Assembly: GCA_041650315.1 (NCBI GenBank)
Contig: JBAZLJ010000001.1
Coordinates: 1-64,000 of the forward strand
Length of the DNA stretch: 64,000 bases
From: JAGVYF01 sp041650315
GTDB lineage: Archaea; Nanobdellota; Nanobdellia; Woesearchaeales; JAGVYF01
Direction: 5' to 3'
The notes under the pieces were generated by a model. That model worked only from the letters and a program-made list of their open reading frames with translations, was not told the origin of the DNA and made no database searches. The translations under genes were made by a program, and so were the position numbers. Positions within the stretch are counted from its first letter, which is position 1. Every line of letters begins with the position of its first letter. Shown one piece after another: positions 56,590 to 64,000 of this stretch.

Positions 56590-56957
56590 AGAGTAGAGGG
56601 CTACTTAACTAACGGTGAATCAATGACAAGAAAGGCGTTAAACCGCCCGACTGTAAGGATTTACTGAGGAAAGTCCGTCCACCCCCAGCTAACGGCTGGG
56701 AAGCAACCACTCACGATAGTGAGGCGGAGCGATCTACGGCACTGGCTCAGAAACGACACGGCCATTGAATTTGGGATGAGACAATGAAGCTTCGGGCAAC
56801 TGAAGGGAGTTAACTTGTCGACGTCTTCAATGGAAACGGTTAAACGGCGAAACCTGGTTGGTGCAAGTCTATAAGACGCATAGTTGAATGTTAAGACAGT
56901 CTGTCTGTCCGCAAGGTACCAGAGACTGACAAAAGACGGCTTACGGGCCTCTACTCT
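56590..56957 (+). ncRNA. rnpB: RNase P RNA
   Basis: About 368 nt. The ends pair (AGAGUAGAGG with CCUCUACUCU). The universally conserved elements are visible: GAGGAAAGUCCGUCC near the 5' end, CGAAACC in the middle, and AGACGGCUUACGGGCCUC at the 3' end. This is the catalytic RNA of tRNA 5' maturation. TATA box spacing fixes the 5' end. A T-run follows the 3' end. Confidence 0.95.
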
Positions 56958-56958
56958 A

Positions 56959-56969
56959 TTTTTTCTTTT
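56959..56969 (+). terminator. T-run after RNase P RNA
   Basis: T6-C-T4 directly follows the closing stem of RNase P RNA, as expected for an archaeal terminator. Confidence 0.5.
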
Positions 56970-57015
56970 AGTTAAACATAACCTTTAAAAATAAACTCTA
57001 CTTTTGATAGATAAA

Positions 57016-57189
57016 ATGGCAGATAACAAAATAAATATTCCTTCTTCACAAGGCGGTTTGGTTAGGTTCTCAGAGGATCTAAAATCGAAAATCGCTATGA
57101 AACCAGAGCATGTCATATTATTAGTTATCGTGCTTATTGTTCTTGAGATAATTCTTCATACTTATGGCACATCATTTTTGGGGCTGTGA
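57016..57189 (+). CDS. secG: Sec61-beta/SecG protein translocase subunit
   Basis: 57 aa from ATG 57016. The archaeal Sec61-beta pattern is present: a polar N-terminus with PSSQGGLVRF, then KPEHVILLVIVLIVLEIIL as one C-terminal membrane segment. It is part of the SecYEG channel. An upstream TTG at 57004 is less likely. The nac gene starts 2 nt after the stop, linking secretion with nascent-chain handling. Confidence 0.9.
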   Translation: MADNKINIPSSQGGLVRFSEDLKSKIAMKPEHVILLVIVLIVLEIILHTYGTSFLGL

Positions 57190-57191
57190 TT

Positions 57192-57533
57192 ATGTTTCCT
57201 GGCTTAGACCCTAGACAGATGCAGAAAATGATGAAACAGCTAGGAGTTAAACAGGATACTCTTGAAGCGACAGAAGTCATAATCAAGACGGATTCTAAAG
57301 AATTGATTTTTCGCAATCCTGAAGTTACCAAAGTCAATATGATGGGTCAAGATACTTATCAGATTGTGGGAAGGCCTATTGAACGTAGCATAAGTAAGAT
57401 GCCTGAGATAAGCGAAGAAGATGTAAAGACTGTAGCTGAACAGGCAAATGTCAGCGATGAAGAGGCAAAAGAGGCTTTAGTGCGTAATAAAGGCGATATT
57501 GCTGCTTCTATTCTCGAATTGACTGCAGAATAG
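57192..57533 (+). CDS. nac: Nascent polypeptide-associated complex protein
   Basis: 113 aa from ATG 57192; a GTG at 57186 overlapping the secG stop is the alternative. It has the NAC domain (about 12-62: LEATEVIIKTDSKELIF, NPEVTKVNMMGQDTYQIVG) and a C-terminal UBA domain (about 74-113: DVKTVAEQANVSDEEAKEAL, GDIAASILEL). It binds nascent chains at the ribosome. Its length is as usual for archaeal NAC. Confidence 0.92.
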   Translation: MFPGLDPRQMQKMMKQLGVKQDTLEATEVIIKTDSKELIFRNPEVTKVNMMGQDTYQIVGRPIERSISKMPEISEEDVKTVAEQANVSDEEAKEALVRNKGDIAASILELTAE

Positions 57534-57572
57534 TAATATTTAAAAAGATAGTTTCCCTTAGTTATAGGAATA

Positions 57573-58067
57573 ATGGCCATTACTAATACTTATCAGCAAT
57601 ATCTAAAAGAATCTTCTAGGACATTCAAAGTCGCAGATCATATGTTGTCAGTCACTTATCCGTTGGTAAAAGATACTAAATTGTTGTTGGTTGTACTTGA
57701 AAATCTGCATTTTTCGCTCACAAATGCAGTGTCTGCTTTAGTCTATCATGAAAGGTATTACAAGAGATTGCCGCCGTTTCAGGAAGCTTTCGATTCGCAG
57801 TTCAATATGTTCATGATGAAATGCGCGCCTAATTATAGGATAGAAAATTCTCAGATACAGTTGGTGCAGGATATACAGAGTTTGATATGCGAACATAAGA
57901 AAAGTCCGGTTGAATTCATTAAACAGGACAAGTTCGTGATATGCTCTGATGATTACAAGATCAATGCGTTAACAATGGAAGAAATCAAAAGTTATTTATT
58001 AAAGACTAAAATATTCATAGATAATATCCAGAATATCATAACTAAAAATGAGAGAAGTACTCCGTAA
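57573..58067 (+). CDS. Helical protein, first of a three-gene overlapping operon
   Basis: 164 aa, all helical by composition. The segment VADHMLSVTYPLVKDTKLLLVVLENLHFSLTNAV, read as two helices, resembles VDHLIYVSLKYTRTVDVIKSVMQRMLDSMDFLI in the next gene, so the two are probably paralogues. The pattern is vaguely like HEPN helical bundles, but no catalytic RxxxxH is seen. The next gene overlaps by 20 nt. Function is unknown. Confidence 0.65.
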   Translation: MAITNTYQQYLKESSRTFKVADHMLSVTYPLVKDTKLLLVVLENLHFSLTNAVSALVYHERYYKRLPPFQEAFDSQFNMFMMKCAPNYRIENSQIQLVQDIQSLICEHKKSPVEFIKQDKFVICSDDYKINALTMEEIKSYLLKTKIFIDNIQNIITKNERSTP

Positions 58068-58548
58068 CTCCCTTGAGGAGATAAAGCGTGTAGATCATTT
58101 GATTTACGTAAGTCTGAAGTATACAAGGACTGTTGACGTCATAAAAAGCGTTATGCAAAGAATGCTTGATTCTATGGATTTCTTGATACAAGCGAATCTT
58201 ATGGCATGCAAATCGTGTGATGATGCAGATTTTCCTAAGATGCCAACTGAAAAAGTAAGACTTTTGAAAACATTGCATCCGCAAAATGAACAGCTTCACA
58301 AATATCTTGACTTTTATACCAAGATCCGTAAGATATTGCGCGCGAAATATACCGCGTCACAGGAATTCAGAAGGCACGTAACAATGTCAGTAGTTTTTGA
58401 TAATCCCGATGAAAATTTGGATGTAAATATCGACGTGATAAATGAATACTATTTATTGTTGAAAGAGTTCTTTGATTATACATATGAAGTGATAGATAAT
58501 GCAGAAAAAAACGAAAAAGCAACCGCAGACAAGAAAAAGAAGAAATAG
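58048..58548 (+). CDS. Helical protein, second of the operon
   Basis: 166 aa, helical, with two Cys (ACKSC) near 55 and a Lys-rich tail. It is probably paralogous to the preceding gene. It overlaps the membrane-protein gene by 50 nt, an unusually long overlap that suggests tight coupling. Function is unknown. Confidence 0.65.
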   Translation: MREVLRNSLEEIKRVDHLIYVSLKYTRTVDVIKSVMQRMLDSMDFLIQANLMACKSCDDADFPKMPTEKVRLLKTLHPQNEQLHKYLDFYTKIRKILRAKYTASQEFRRHVTMSVVFDNPDENLDVNIDVINEYYLLLKEFFDYTYEVIDNAEKNEKATADKKKKK

Positions 58549-59002
58549 CAAAGTCATAAAGACAGATTTTAAAATCACATTAGATGAGCATCATCATGAC
58601 GATTCTAATAAAATGACTTATTGGATGGCACTTCTTGTGTTGGTAGTCTGCAATTTCGTTATATCAATTGTTCTAATTCCTTTCTTAATCATTCTTGAAA
58701 AAACTCCTTTATATATGATAGTAATGGTGCTGGGTATAATGTTCGGCGCATTGTTCAAGCTCTTACTAAGCAGCATAAAAGGTTTAGAACAAGAGCATCA
58801 GACTCTTGCGCAGTTTTTTGTTCCAGCTTTGGCAGTAGTAAATATAGCAGTAATCGCTACGCTTAGCAACAAGATGATATACTTGCTTAATCTCGGCACT
58901 GAAAATTCTCCAGGCATTATTGGCCTAGTCTATGCGCTTGCATTCATTATTCCTTTTATCTATATGGATGTGTTGCTCAAATTAAAGAAATTCATGAAAT
59001 AA
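58499..59002 (+). CDS. Four-segment membrane protein, third of the operon
   Basis: 167 aa. A highly basic N-terminus (MQKKTKKQPQTRKRRNSK) and an acidic/His patch (DEHHHDD) are followed by four hydrophobic segments at about 42-66, 71-91, 104-127 and 137-158. It may anchor the two preceding helical proteins to the membrane. No family is recognised. It ends 7 nt before the 3' end of the convergent tRNA-His. Confidence 0.65.
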   Translation: MQKKTKKQPQTRKRRNSKVIKTDFKITLDEHHHDDSNKMTYWMALLVLVVCNFVISIVLIPFLIILEKTPLYMIVMVLGIMFGALFKLLLSSIKGLEQEHQTLAQFFVPALAVVNIAVIATLSNKMIYLLNLGTENSPGIIGLVYALAFIIPFIYMDVLLKLKKFMK

Positions 59003-59008
59003 TAAGAG

Positions 59009-59095
59009 GGCGACGAGGGGGAATCGAACCCCCGCCATAGGATTTCTGCGAATTTTCTCCACAGTCCCATATTCTACCATTAAACTATCATCGCC
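59009..59095 (-). tRNA. tRNA-His(GUG) with 15-nt intron
   Basis: On the minus strand, G-1 is encoded opposite C73. The acceptor is GCGAUGA/UCGUCGC, the anticodon stem UGGGA/UCCUA, the spliced loop CUGUGGA (GUG), and the T arm GGGGG-UUCGAUU-CCCCC. The encoded G-1 and C73 are tRNA-His identity elements. No CCA is encoded. Confidence 0.93.
59044..59058 (-). other. tRNA-His intron (position 37/38, 15 nt)
   Basis: Central helix CUGU pairs with GCAG (one U-G). The bulges are GG|A and AA|A. The inner hairpin is GAA/UUC with only a two-base gap, making this a near-minimal intron. Confidence 0.8.
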
Positions 59096-59165
59096 AGCCT
59101 TTTAGGAAAAGCCTGGGGAAAACAACCCCAGTACCATTTTGCTAAATGGTACGAATGAATTCGCG
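59096..59165 (-). other. Hairpins upstream of tRNA-His
   Basis: Two strong hairpins lie just upstream of tRNA-His on its strand: CUGGGG/CCCCAG with a 7-nt loop, and GUACCAUUU/AAAUGGUAC with a 4-nt loop. A weaker one (CUUUU/AAAAG) adjoins the tRNA. The best TATA box for this strand (CCTTTATAAACC, about 59209-59220) predicts initiation near 59189, so these would form a long structured leader or a separate small RNA. Confidence 0.5.
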
Positions 59166-59284
59166 AATGAATATTGCGAATGTCTGATATACGAAATAAA
59201 TAGATGGTTTATAAAGGTTGCTCTAGATTTTTTGACGTTTTTTTGCACTAACATTTATAAACGAATACTTGAGAATATAGATTC

Positions 59285-59683
59285 ATGAGAAAAATTTTGC
59301 TTGATACAAACTTTTTGTTGATTCCGCAGATGTTCAGGGTAGATATATTCGAAGAGATCAGACGGATATGCGATTTCAATTATGAGTTATGCGTGCTGAA
59401 GCAGACCATAGATGAATTGAACAAGATAATCAAGGAAGATAAGCCTAAACATCAGCTTGCGGCTAGAATCGGATTGGGCCTTATAAAAGCAAAAGATTTA
59501 AAAATAGTATCTCAAAAAGAGGGATATACTGATGATGTGATAGTCAGGTTAGCCAAAGAGGATTATATCATCGCAACACAGGATAAAGAGCTTAAAAATA
59601 GGCTAAATCTGATAAACGCAGAGTATATCACATTGCGTCAAATGAAGTATTTAATATTCATGAATAAGAAAAAGGTAATCTAA
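59285..59683 (+). CDS. PIN-domain nuclease, Fcf1/Utp24-like
   Basis: 132 aa single PIN domain. Acidic residues are in place: Asp7 (LLDTNFLL), Glu43 (TIDELNKI), Asp82/83 (YTDDVIV) and Asp100 (ATQDKEL). Archaeal proteins of this type are related to the rRNA-processing nuclease Fcf1. The position just before rpo7, with a 1-nt gap, is a common archaeal neighbourhood. A TATA box lies at about 59250. No antitoxin gene is adjacent, so a toxin role is less likely. Confidence 0.85.
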   Translation: MRKILLDTNFLLIPQMFRVDIFEEIRRICDFNYELCVLKQTIDELNKIIKEDKPKHQLAARIGLGLIKAKDLKIVSQKEGYTDDVIVRLAKEDYIIATQDKELKNRLNLINAEYITLRQMKYLIFMNKKKVI

Positions 59684-59684
59684 A

Positions 59685-60254
59685 ATGTTTTACTTAAGCC
59701 AAATAATTGACCATATAAGAGTCGCGCCAAGCGATTTCGGACTTGAAAAGACAGAAGCAATTATCAAAAGCATAAAGAAAAGCTATGAAGGCTATATTTC
59801 TAAAGATCTCGGCATTGTAATTGATGTCGGCGATGTACAGGATGTAAAGGAAGGAGTAATCATACCTGGAGATGGCGCTTCATACTATGAAACCACTTTC
59901 AATCTTATAGTTTACAAACCAGAACTACAGGAAGTTGTAGTCGGTAATATCAAGGATATCGCAGAATTCGGCGCATTCTTGAATCTAGGCCCTATTGAAG
60001 GCATGATACATATTTCACAAACAATGGATGATTTCGTATCATTCGCAAAAGATAAAACCCTTGCAGGAAAAGACAGCAAAAGAAGCCTTAAAGTAGGCGA
60101 TGTATGCAGAGCAAGGATGATCGCATTATCATTCAAGGACATAAGCAATCCTAAGCTTGGTCTTACAATGAGACAAAAAGGTTTGGGCAGGCTTGATTGG
60201 TCTGAAGAAGAAAAAGAAAAAGAGGCAGCCCCAGAAAAGGCGACTAAAAAATGA
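59685..60254 (+). CDS. rpo7: RNA polymerase subunit Rpo7 (E')
   Basis: 189 aa stalk subunit of archaeal RNA polymerase. The N-terminal tip domain starts MFYLSQIIDHIRVAPSDFG and the S1 domain (about 82-165) carries GNIKDIAEFGAFLNLGPIEGMIH in family-typical form. A charged tail extends to the end. The spt4 gene overlaps its last codons by 4 nt. Confidence 0.95.
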   Translation: MFYLSQIIDHIRVAPSDFGLEKTEAIIKSIKKSYEGYISKDLGIVIDVGDVQDVKEGVIIPGDGASYYETTFNLIVYKPELQEVVVGNIKDIAEFGAFLNLGPIEGMIHISQTMDDFVSFAKDKTLAGKDSKRSLKVGDVCRARMIALSFKDISNPKLGLTMRQKGLGRLDWSEEEKEKEAAPEKATKK

Positions 60255-60439
60255 GCAAGAAGAAAATATGCAAAACCTGCAAATTGTTCGTCGATGGAGA
60301 TAAATGCCCTATTTGCAATAACAGCAATTTCGCATCTGCTTTCAATGGAAGGATGTATATTTTAGATCCTAACAGATCCGAGATAGCAAAAAAGATAGGC
60401 ATAAAAGCGAAAGGCGAATACGCAATCAAAATCAAATAG
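60251..60439 (+). CDS. spt4: Transcription elongation factor Spt4 (RpoE'')
   Basis: 62 aa. A zinc finger CKTCKLF...CPICNN is followed by GRMYILDPNRSEIAKKIGI, the Spt5-binding part. Spt4 pairs with Spt5 to keep RNA polymerase elongating. The start overlaps the rpo7 stop. Confidence 0.95.
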   Translation: MSKKKICKTCKLFVDGDKCPICNNSNFASAFNGRMYILDPNRSEIAKKIGIKAKGEYAIKIK

Positions 60440-60463
60440 ATAAAAACAAATCAAGTGATCAAA

Positions 60464-60760
60464 ATGGAAATGAAAATAACACATGAAGAATATGCACCAT
60501 TATTATCTTTGAAAAGAATTACTGCACATATCACTTTTACTGGCAAGACTCCTTCATATGAAGAAGTTACAAAAAGCCTTGCTGAAAAAAAGGGTACAAA
60601 ACCTGAACTTGTGCAGATTAAACATCTATACAATGATTATAGGTCACAAAGCGCTGAAGTCATAGCAAATGTATATGATTCTGAAAAAGCTTTAACTGAG
60701 CTTAAAGACAGAAAAAAACCTAAGAAAGGCGCTAAGAAAGAAGAGAAGAAAGAAGAATAA
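60464..60760 (+). CDS. rps24e: Ribosomal protein eS24
   Basis: 98 aa from ATG 60464, with AAGTGATC as ribosome site; a GTG three codons upstream is the alternative. It shows the eS24 pattern: LKRITAHITFTGKTPSYEEV, KKGTKPELVQIKHLYNDYRSQ, AEVIANVYDSEKALTELK. The Lys-rich tail is usual. It is in the rpo7-spt4-eS24-eS31 operon common in archaea. Confidence 0.95.
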   Translation: MEMKITHEEYAPLLSLKRITAHITFTGKTPSYEEVTKSLAEKKGTKPELVQIKHLYNDYRSQSAEVIANVYDSEKALTELKDRKKPKKGAKKEEKKEE

Positions 60761-60771
60761 GGGAGATAAAA

Positions 60772-60981
60772 ATGGCAGCACCAGCTAAAGAAACTAAAAA
60801 AGCAGCAGCAATCAAACTCAAACCTACCAGTAAAAGGTATGTCCTATATGAGATCTCAGGCAATTCCTTGAAAAGAAAGAATAAATTCTGTCCAAAATGC
60901 GGCACAGGAGTATTCCTTGCACAGCACAAAGATAGGGCAACTTGCGGTAATTGTCACTTTACTGAGTTCCATAAGAAATAA
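60772..60981 (+). CDS. rps27ae: Ribosomal protein eS31 (S27ae)
   Basis: 69 aa. A Lys/Ala-rich start is followed by YEISGNSLKRKNKFCPKCG and ATCGNCHFTEF, the four-Cys zinc ribbon of S27ae. There is no ubiquitin fusion, as usual in archaea. A T8 run follows the stop. Confidence 0.95.
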   Translation: MAAPAKETKKAAAIKLKPTSKRYVLYEISGNSLKRKNKFCPKCGTGVFLAQHKDRATCGNCHFTEFHKK

Positions 60982-60983
60982 GC

Positions 60984-61000
60984 TTTTTTTTAATATTTTT
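60984..61000 (+). terminator. T-run after eS31 operon
   Basis: Eight T residues start 3 nt after the eS31 stop and continue into T-rich sequence, a plausible end for the rpo7 operon. Confidence 0.5.
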
Positions 61001-61155
61001 ATTACTGAATAGATATAGCTATAAATGCCCTTTATTTATATACTATTTATAAATCCTTTTTATACTAAAAACAGAAGTATTTAAATACTGAACCACACTT
61101 TCCATATATATTTTACAATCACTATAATACATATAATTCAATGGGGGAATCTAAT

Positions 61156-61713
61156 ATGCCAAACACAAAAGAAATCAAAGTTGTAAACATAGTCGTATCC
61201 ACTTCTCTGGAACACGATGTGCCTTTGGAAAAGATGGCTTCTACTCTATCAAATACTGAATATAATCCAGAACAATTTCCAGGATTGGTATTGAGAATCA
61301 AAGAGCCTAAAACAACTGCTTTAGTGTTCAGTTCTGGTAAAGTGGTTTGCACTGGCGCTAAAACAATGGATGAAGTAAGCAAATCCATAGCTAAAATTAT
61401 AAAAACACTTGAGAAAATCAATATCAAGATAGAAATAACCCCTATAATCAATGTACAGAATATTGTAGCATCCGGTAATATCGGCATGGATTTGAATTTG
61501 AACGTTCTAGCTATGAAATTACCTAATACAGAATATGAACCAGAACAATTCCCTGGTCTTGTTTACAAGCTGGGCGGAAAATCTGGCGCAGATAGAGCTA
61601 CATTCCTATTATTCAGCAACGGCAAAATCGTATGCACAGGAACTAAATCGGAACAAGAAGTCGATCAGGCTGTAGATAAGCTGATTGTCAACTTAAAGAA
61701 AGTCAAGAAATAA
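61156..61713 (+). CDS. tbp: TATA-binding protein
   Basis: 185 aa from ATG 61156, preceded by GGGGGA at good spacing; an in-frame ATG at 61141 is possible. Two direct repeats form the saddle: VVNIVVSTSLEHDV...YNPEQFPGLVLRIKEP and VQNIVASGNIGMDL...YEPEQFPGLVYKLGG, each ending with a (K/N)GKxVCTG block. It recruits TFB and RNA polymerase to the TATA boxes seen through the window. Its own TATA box lies at about 61103. Confidence 0.95.
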   Translation: MPNTKEIKVVNIVVSTSLEHDVPLEKMASTLSNTEYNPEQFPGLVLRIKEPKTTALVFSSGKVVCTGAKTMDEVSKSIAKIIKTLEKINIKIEITPIINVQNIVASGNIGMDLNLNVLAMKLPNTEYEPEQFPGLVYKLGGKSGADRATFLLFSNGKIVCTGTKSEQEVDQAVDKLIVNLKKVKK

Positions 61714-61860
61714 ACTCGTTAAAGTAAACTGAATAATTTTTGATATACATTTTCCGATTGTAGGGATTCCAAGCGAGTAATCTATAAATACTCGTTTTAT
61801 CTTTTCTTTTTGTTATATTCGTAAAATATAGGGGATATAGGGTAAGCGAGGGGGTAGATA

Positions 61861-63882
61861 GTGGAATCAGGAGACCAAATAAAGAGGTTCCAGGAGTTTT
61901 TTGAACTTCATCATCACGCAGAGATATTAGAAAATGTGCGTAAAGATCGTAATTTCTTTGTAGTTGATTTCAGAGATCTTTCCAAGTTCGATCCAGAATT
62001 AGCAGGAGATTTGCTTGAGAATCCTACTGAAACTATTAGGGCGGCTGAGCTTTCTATTGATAATTTTGAATTGCCTAAGCAAGTAAATCATTTTAGAATC
62101 AGAATAAAGAATCTGCCTTTATCGCAGAAAGTTATGATTCGTAATATAAGAAGTGAGCATATAGGCTTTTTCTTATCTGTAGAAGGAATTGTTAGGCAGA
62201 AGTCTGATGTAAGGCCGCAGGTCACAAATGCAAAATTTGAGTGTCCTAGCTGCGGAAATGTCATCAATGTACTTCAGCTAGATGAAAAATTTAAGGAGCC
62301 TAACAGATGCGGATGCGGACGTAACGGCAAATTCAGGTTAATCAATAAAGAATTAATAGACGTGCAAAGAATCAATCTTGAAGAATCGCCAGACGAGTTA
62401 GAGGGCGGTGATCAGCCTAAAAGAATATACCTTTTCTCAAAAGAAGATCAAGTTTCTCCGCTGAGTGATAAAAAGACGAATCCGGGTAGCAAGATCAGAT
62501 GCAATGGTTTTGTGAAAGAAGTTCCTATAAGTTTGCCTAAGGGGGGTCAATCTACGAGATATGACCTGATGATATTCGCGAATTATATTGAACCGATAGT
62601 TGAAGATTTCTATGAAATTAATATCAGTCCTGAAGAAGAAGTGAAGATATTGGAATTGAGCAAGGATCCAAAGCTCATGACTAAGTTAGTTGAAAGCGTA
62701 GCTCCTTCTATCTATGGATATGATAAAGTAAAAGAAGCTCTACTATTACAGGCAGTTGGCGGTCTTACTAAAACTAGGTCTGATGGGATGAGAACTAGGG
62801 GGGATATTCACGTTCTTCTTATTGGGGATCCTGGTGCAGGTAAATCACAGCTTTTGAAAAGGATGGCACAAGTATCGCCTAAAGCGAGATATGTCTCTGG
62901 AAAGGGAGTATCTGGCGCAGGTCTTACTGCGACTGTTGTGAAGGATGAATTCCTTCGCGGTTGGAGCCTGGAAGCAGGCGCATTACCTTTGAGCAATAAC
63001 GGATTCTGTATGATTGATGAAATGGATAAGATGTCGAAAGAAGACAGAAGCGCTATGCACGAAGCTTTAGAACAGCAGACTATCTCGATTTCGAAAGCAA
63101 ACATCCAAGCTACTTTGAAATGCGCGACAACTGTACTGGCTGCTGCGAATCCAAAGTTCGGCAGATTTGATCAGTACGAGGTAGTGGCGAAGCAGATAGA
63201 TCTTCCTCCTGCATTGATGACTAGGTTTGATCTGATATTCCCTATTAAGGATTTACCTGATGTAGAAAAGGATAAGAAAACGGCAAGTCACATGCTCAAT
63301 TTGCATCAGTCCCCTATGGGTTTTGAAACTTCGTTAAGCACTGATTTCCTTAAGAAATATATCTGTTATGCCAGGCAGAAGATACATCCTCAATTAACTG
63401 ACGGCGCAACTGATGAGATAAAGGATTATTATATCACTATGAGAAATTCGAGCAGCACGGAAGGCGGCGTTTCTGTTGTACCTATCTCTCCAAGGCAGTT
63501 AGAGGCACTTATCAGGTTGTCTGAAGCTAGCGCTAAATTGCGTATGGGTGATAAGGTCACTAAGAAAGATGCTAAAAATGCTATTGATATTCTTGATTAT
63601 TGTTTGAGAAATATTGGTCTTGATCCGGATACTGGCAAGATTGATATTGACAGGATTTCATCTGGAATAACTGCTTCGCAAAGAGGCAAGATCCACATCA
63701 TTAAAGAAATAATAGATACTATCGAGAAAGCGAAAGGCGATAAAGTTATTGCGGTAGAGGAGATTATCAAAGCTGCGCAGGAAAAGAATGTCGAGGACAC
63801 AGCGGTTTATGAGATATTAGATAAGTTGAGAATATCGGGCGATATCTTCGAGCCGAAAAGAGGATTTATCAGCAAATTGTGA
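61861..63882 (+). CDS. mcm: MCM replicative helicase
   Basis: 673 aa. The N-terminal domain has the zinc motif CPSCGN...CGCGRN (about 127-152). The AAA+ core has Walker A GDPGAGKSQ (about 322), Walker B CMIDEMDK (about 382) and the arginine finger LMTRFDLIF (about 452). A C-terminal winged helix (about 600-673) ends ISGDIFEPKRGFI. GTG 61861 follows GAGGGGG. No intein is present. It forms the hexameric helicase loaded by Orc1/Cdc6, encoded at 25.4 kb. Confidence 0.96.
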   Translation: MESGDQIKRFQEFFELHHHAEILENVRKDRNFFVVDFRDLSKFDPELAGDLLENPTETIRAAELSIDNFELPKQVNHFRIRIKNLPLSQKVMIRNIRSEHIGFFLSVEGIVRQKSDVRPQVTNAKFECPSCGNVINVLQLDEKFKEPNRCGCGRNGKFRLINKELIDVQRINLEESPDELEGGDQPKRIYLFSKEDQVSPLSDKKTNPGSKIRCNGFVKEVPISLPKGGQSTRYDLMIFANYIEPIVEDFYEINISPEEEVKILELSKDPKLMTKLVESVAPSIYGYDKVKEALLLQAVGGLTKTRSDGMRTRGDIHVLLIGDPGAGKSQLLKRMAQVSPKARYVSGKGVSGAGLTATVVKDEFLRGWSLEAGALPLSNNGFCMIDEMDKMSKEDRSAMHEALEQQTISISKANIQATLKCATTVLAAANPKFGRFDQYEVVAKQIDLPPALMTRFDLIFPIKDLPDVEKDKKTASHMLNLHQSPMGFETSLSTDFLKKYICYARQKIHPQLTDGATDEIKDYYITMRNSSSTEGGVSVVPISPRQLEALIRLSEASAKLRMGDKVTKKDAKNAIDILDYCLRNIGLDPDTGKIDIDRISSGITASQRGKIHIIKEIIDTIEKAKGDKVIAVEEIIKAAQEKNVEDTAVYEILDKLRISGDIFEPKRGFISKL

Positions 63883-63920
63883 TTGTCAAAAATTAGTTCG
63901 TATATACTGAGGTGGTTGAA

Positions 63921-64000
63921 ATGGCGATAGATGATACGATTGAATCTTTTGTTCCGCAATGGGAAACTGCGGGCAAAAAATATGGCGGTTTGCTTATTAA
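63921..64000 (+). CDS. Partial gene at the right edge, unknown
   Basis: ATG 63921 follows GAGGTGGT 4 nt upstream, a strong ribosome site. The 26 visible codons begin MAIDDTIESFVPQWETAGKK, with no recognised family. The gene continues beyond the window. It lies 38 nt after mcm and could be in the same operon. Confidence 0.6.
   Translation, partial: MAIDDTIESFVPQWETAGKKYGGLLI

Noticed and set aside
59285..59683. PIN-domain gene as a VapC toxin
   Set aside because: No antitoxin gene is adjacent and the gene sits at the head of the rpo7-spt4-ribosomal operon, which fits Fcf1-like RNA processing.

Overview
The window comes from a small-genome archaeon, most likely of the DPANN group (Woesearchaeota/Pacearchaeota-like). 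Its core genes are archaeal: Orc1/Cdc6, both PolD subunits, MCM, FEN1, TBP, Rpo7, Spt4, PAN, CarS for ether lipids, EndA, Trm5, Sec61-beta, eS24 and eS31. Several genes are bacterial in type (gyrA, scpB, a guanylate kinase). Promoters show archaeal TATA boxes about 25 bp before the start. Some starts are leaderless and others carry GGTGAT or GGAGG-type ribosome sites. tRNAs have bulge-helix-bulge introns and no encoded CCA. The group assignment is an inference from gene content, not a phylogeny.

Layout. 1-21346 (minus) is one uninterrupted reading frame of at least 7,115 codons that runs off the left edge: a giant membrane-anchored surface protein with about 13 LamG-like and 7 Ig-like modules. 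It overlaps an upstream gene for a tandem-HTH regulator, whose promoter region holds four copies of a dyad operator. 22.1-24.9 kb holds small genes, including a phage-type KilA-N gene with odd repeats around its start. 24.9-25.4 kb is an AT-rich, pyrimidine-tract gap and a candidate replication origin, followed by orc1, polD small and polD large. 32-37 kb has ileS, an MgtC protein and three small helical genes. 37.3-44 kb has an intron-bearing tRNA-Leu, PAN, rlmE, gmk, trm5, fen1, a possible nuclease and endA. 44.2-48.9 kb has RNase Z, a second tandem-HTH/membrane-protein pair, a folded intergenic element and carS. 48.9-56.4 kb has tRNA-Asn, tRNA-Ile, a TIM-barrel protein, scpB, gyrA and a THUMP protein. 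56.4-64 kb has RNase P RNA, secG, nac, a three-gene membrane-associated operon, tRNA-His, rpo7, spt4, eS24, eS31, tbp and mcm.

How parts fit. Replication initiation and elongation genes (orc1, polD, fen1, mcm) lie in the same window; PolD large subunit and FEN1 end in PCNA-binding boxes. tRNA maturation is covered by RNase P RNA, RNase Z, EndA and Trm5, beside three tRNAs with introns.

Most novel items: (1) two copies of a cassette in which a tandem-HTH regulator overlaps a gene for a membrane protein with an N-terminal TM-ITG start, each with its own repeated operator; (2) three copies of an undescribed folded RNA or mobile hairpin with compensatory base changes; (3) a double-hairpin module shared between one of these and a separate element at 47.7 kb; (4) introns at tRNA positions 30/31 and 59/60 with canonical bulge-helix-bulge geometry.
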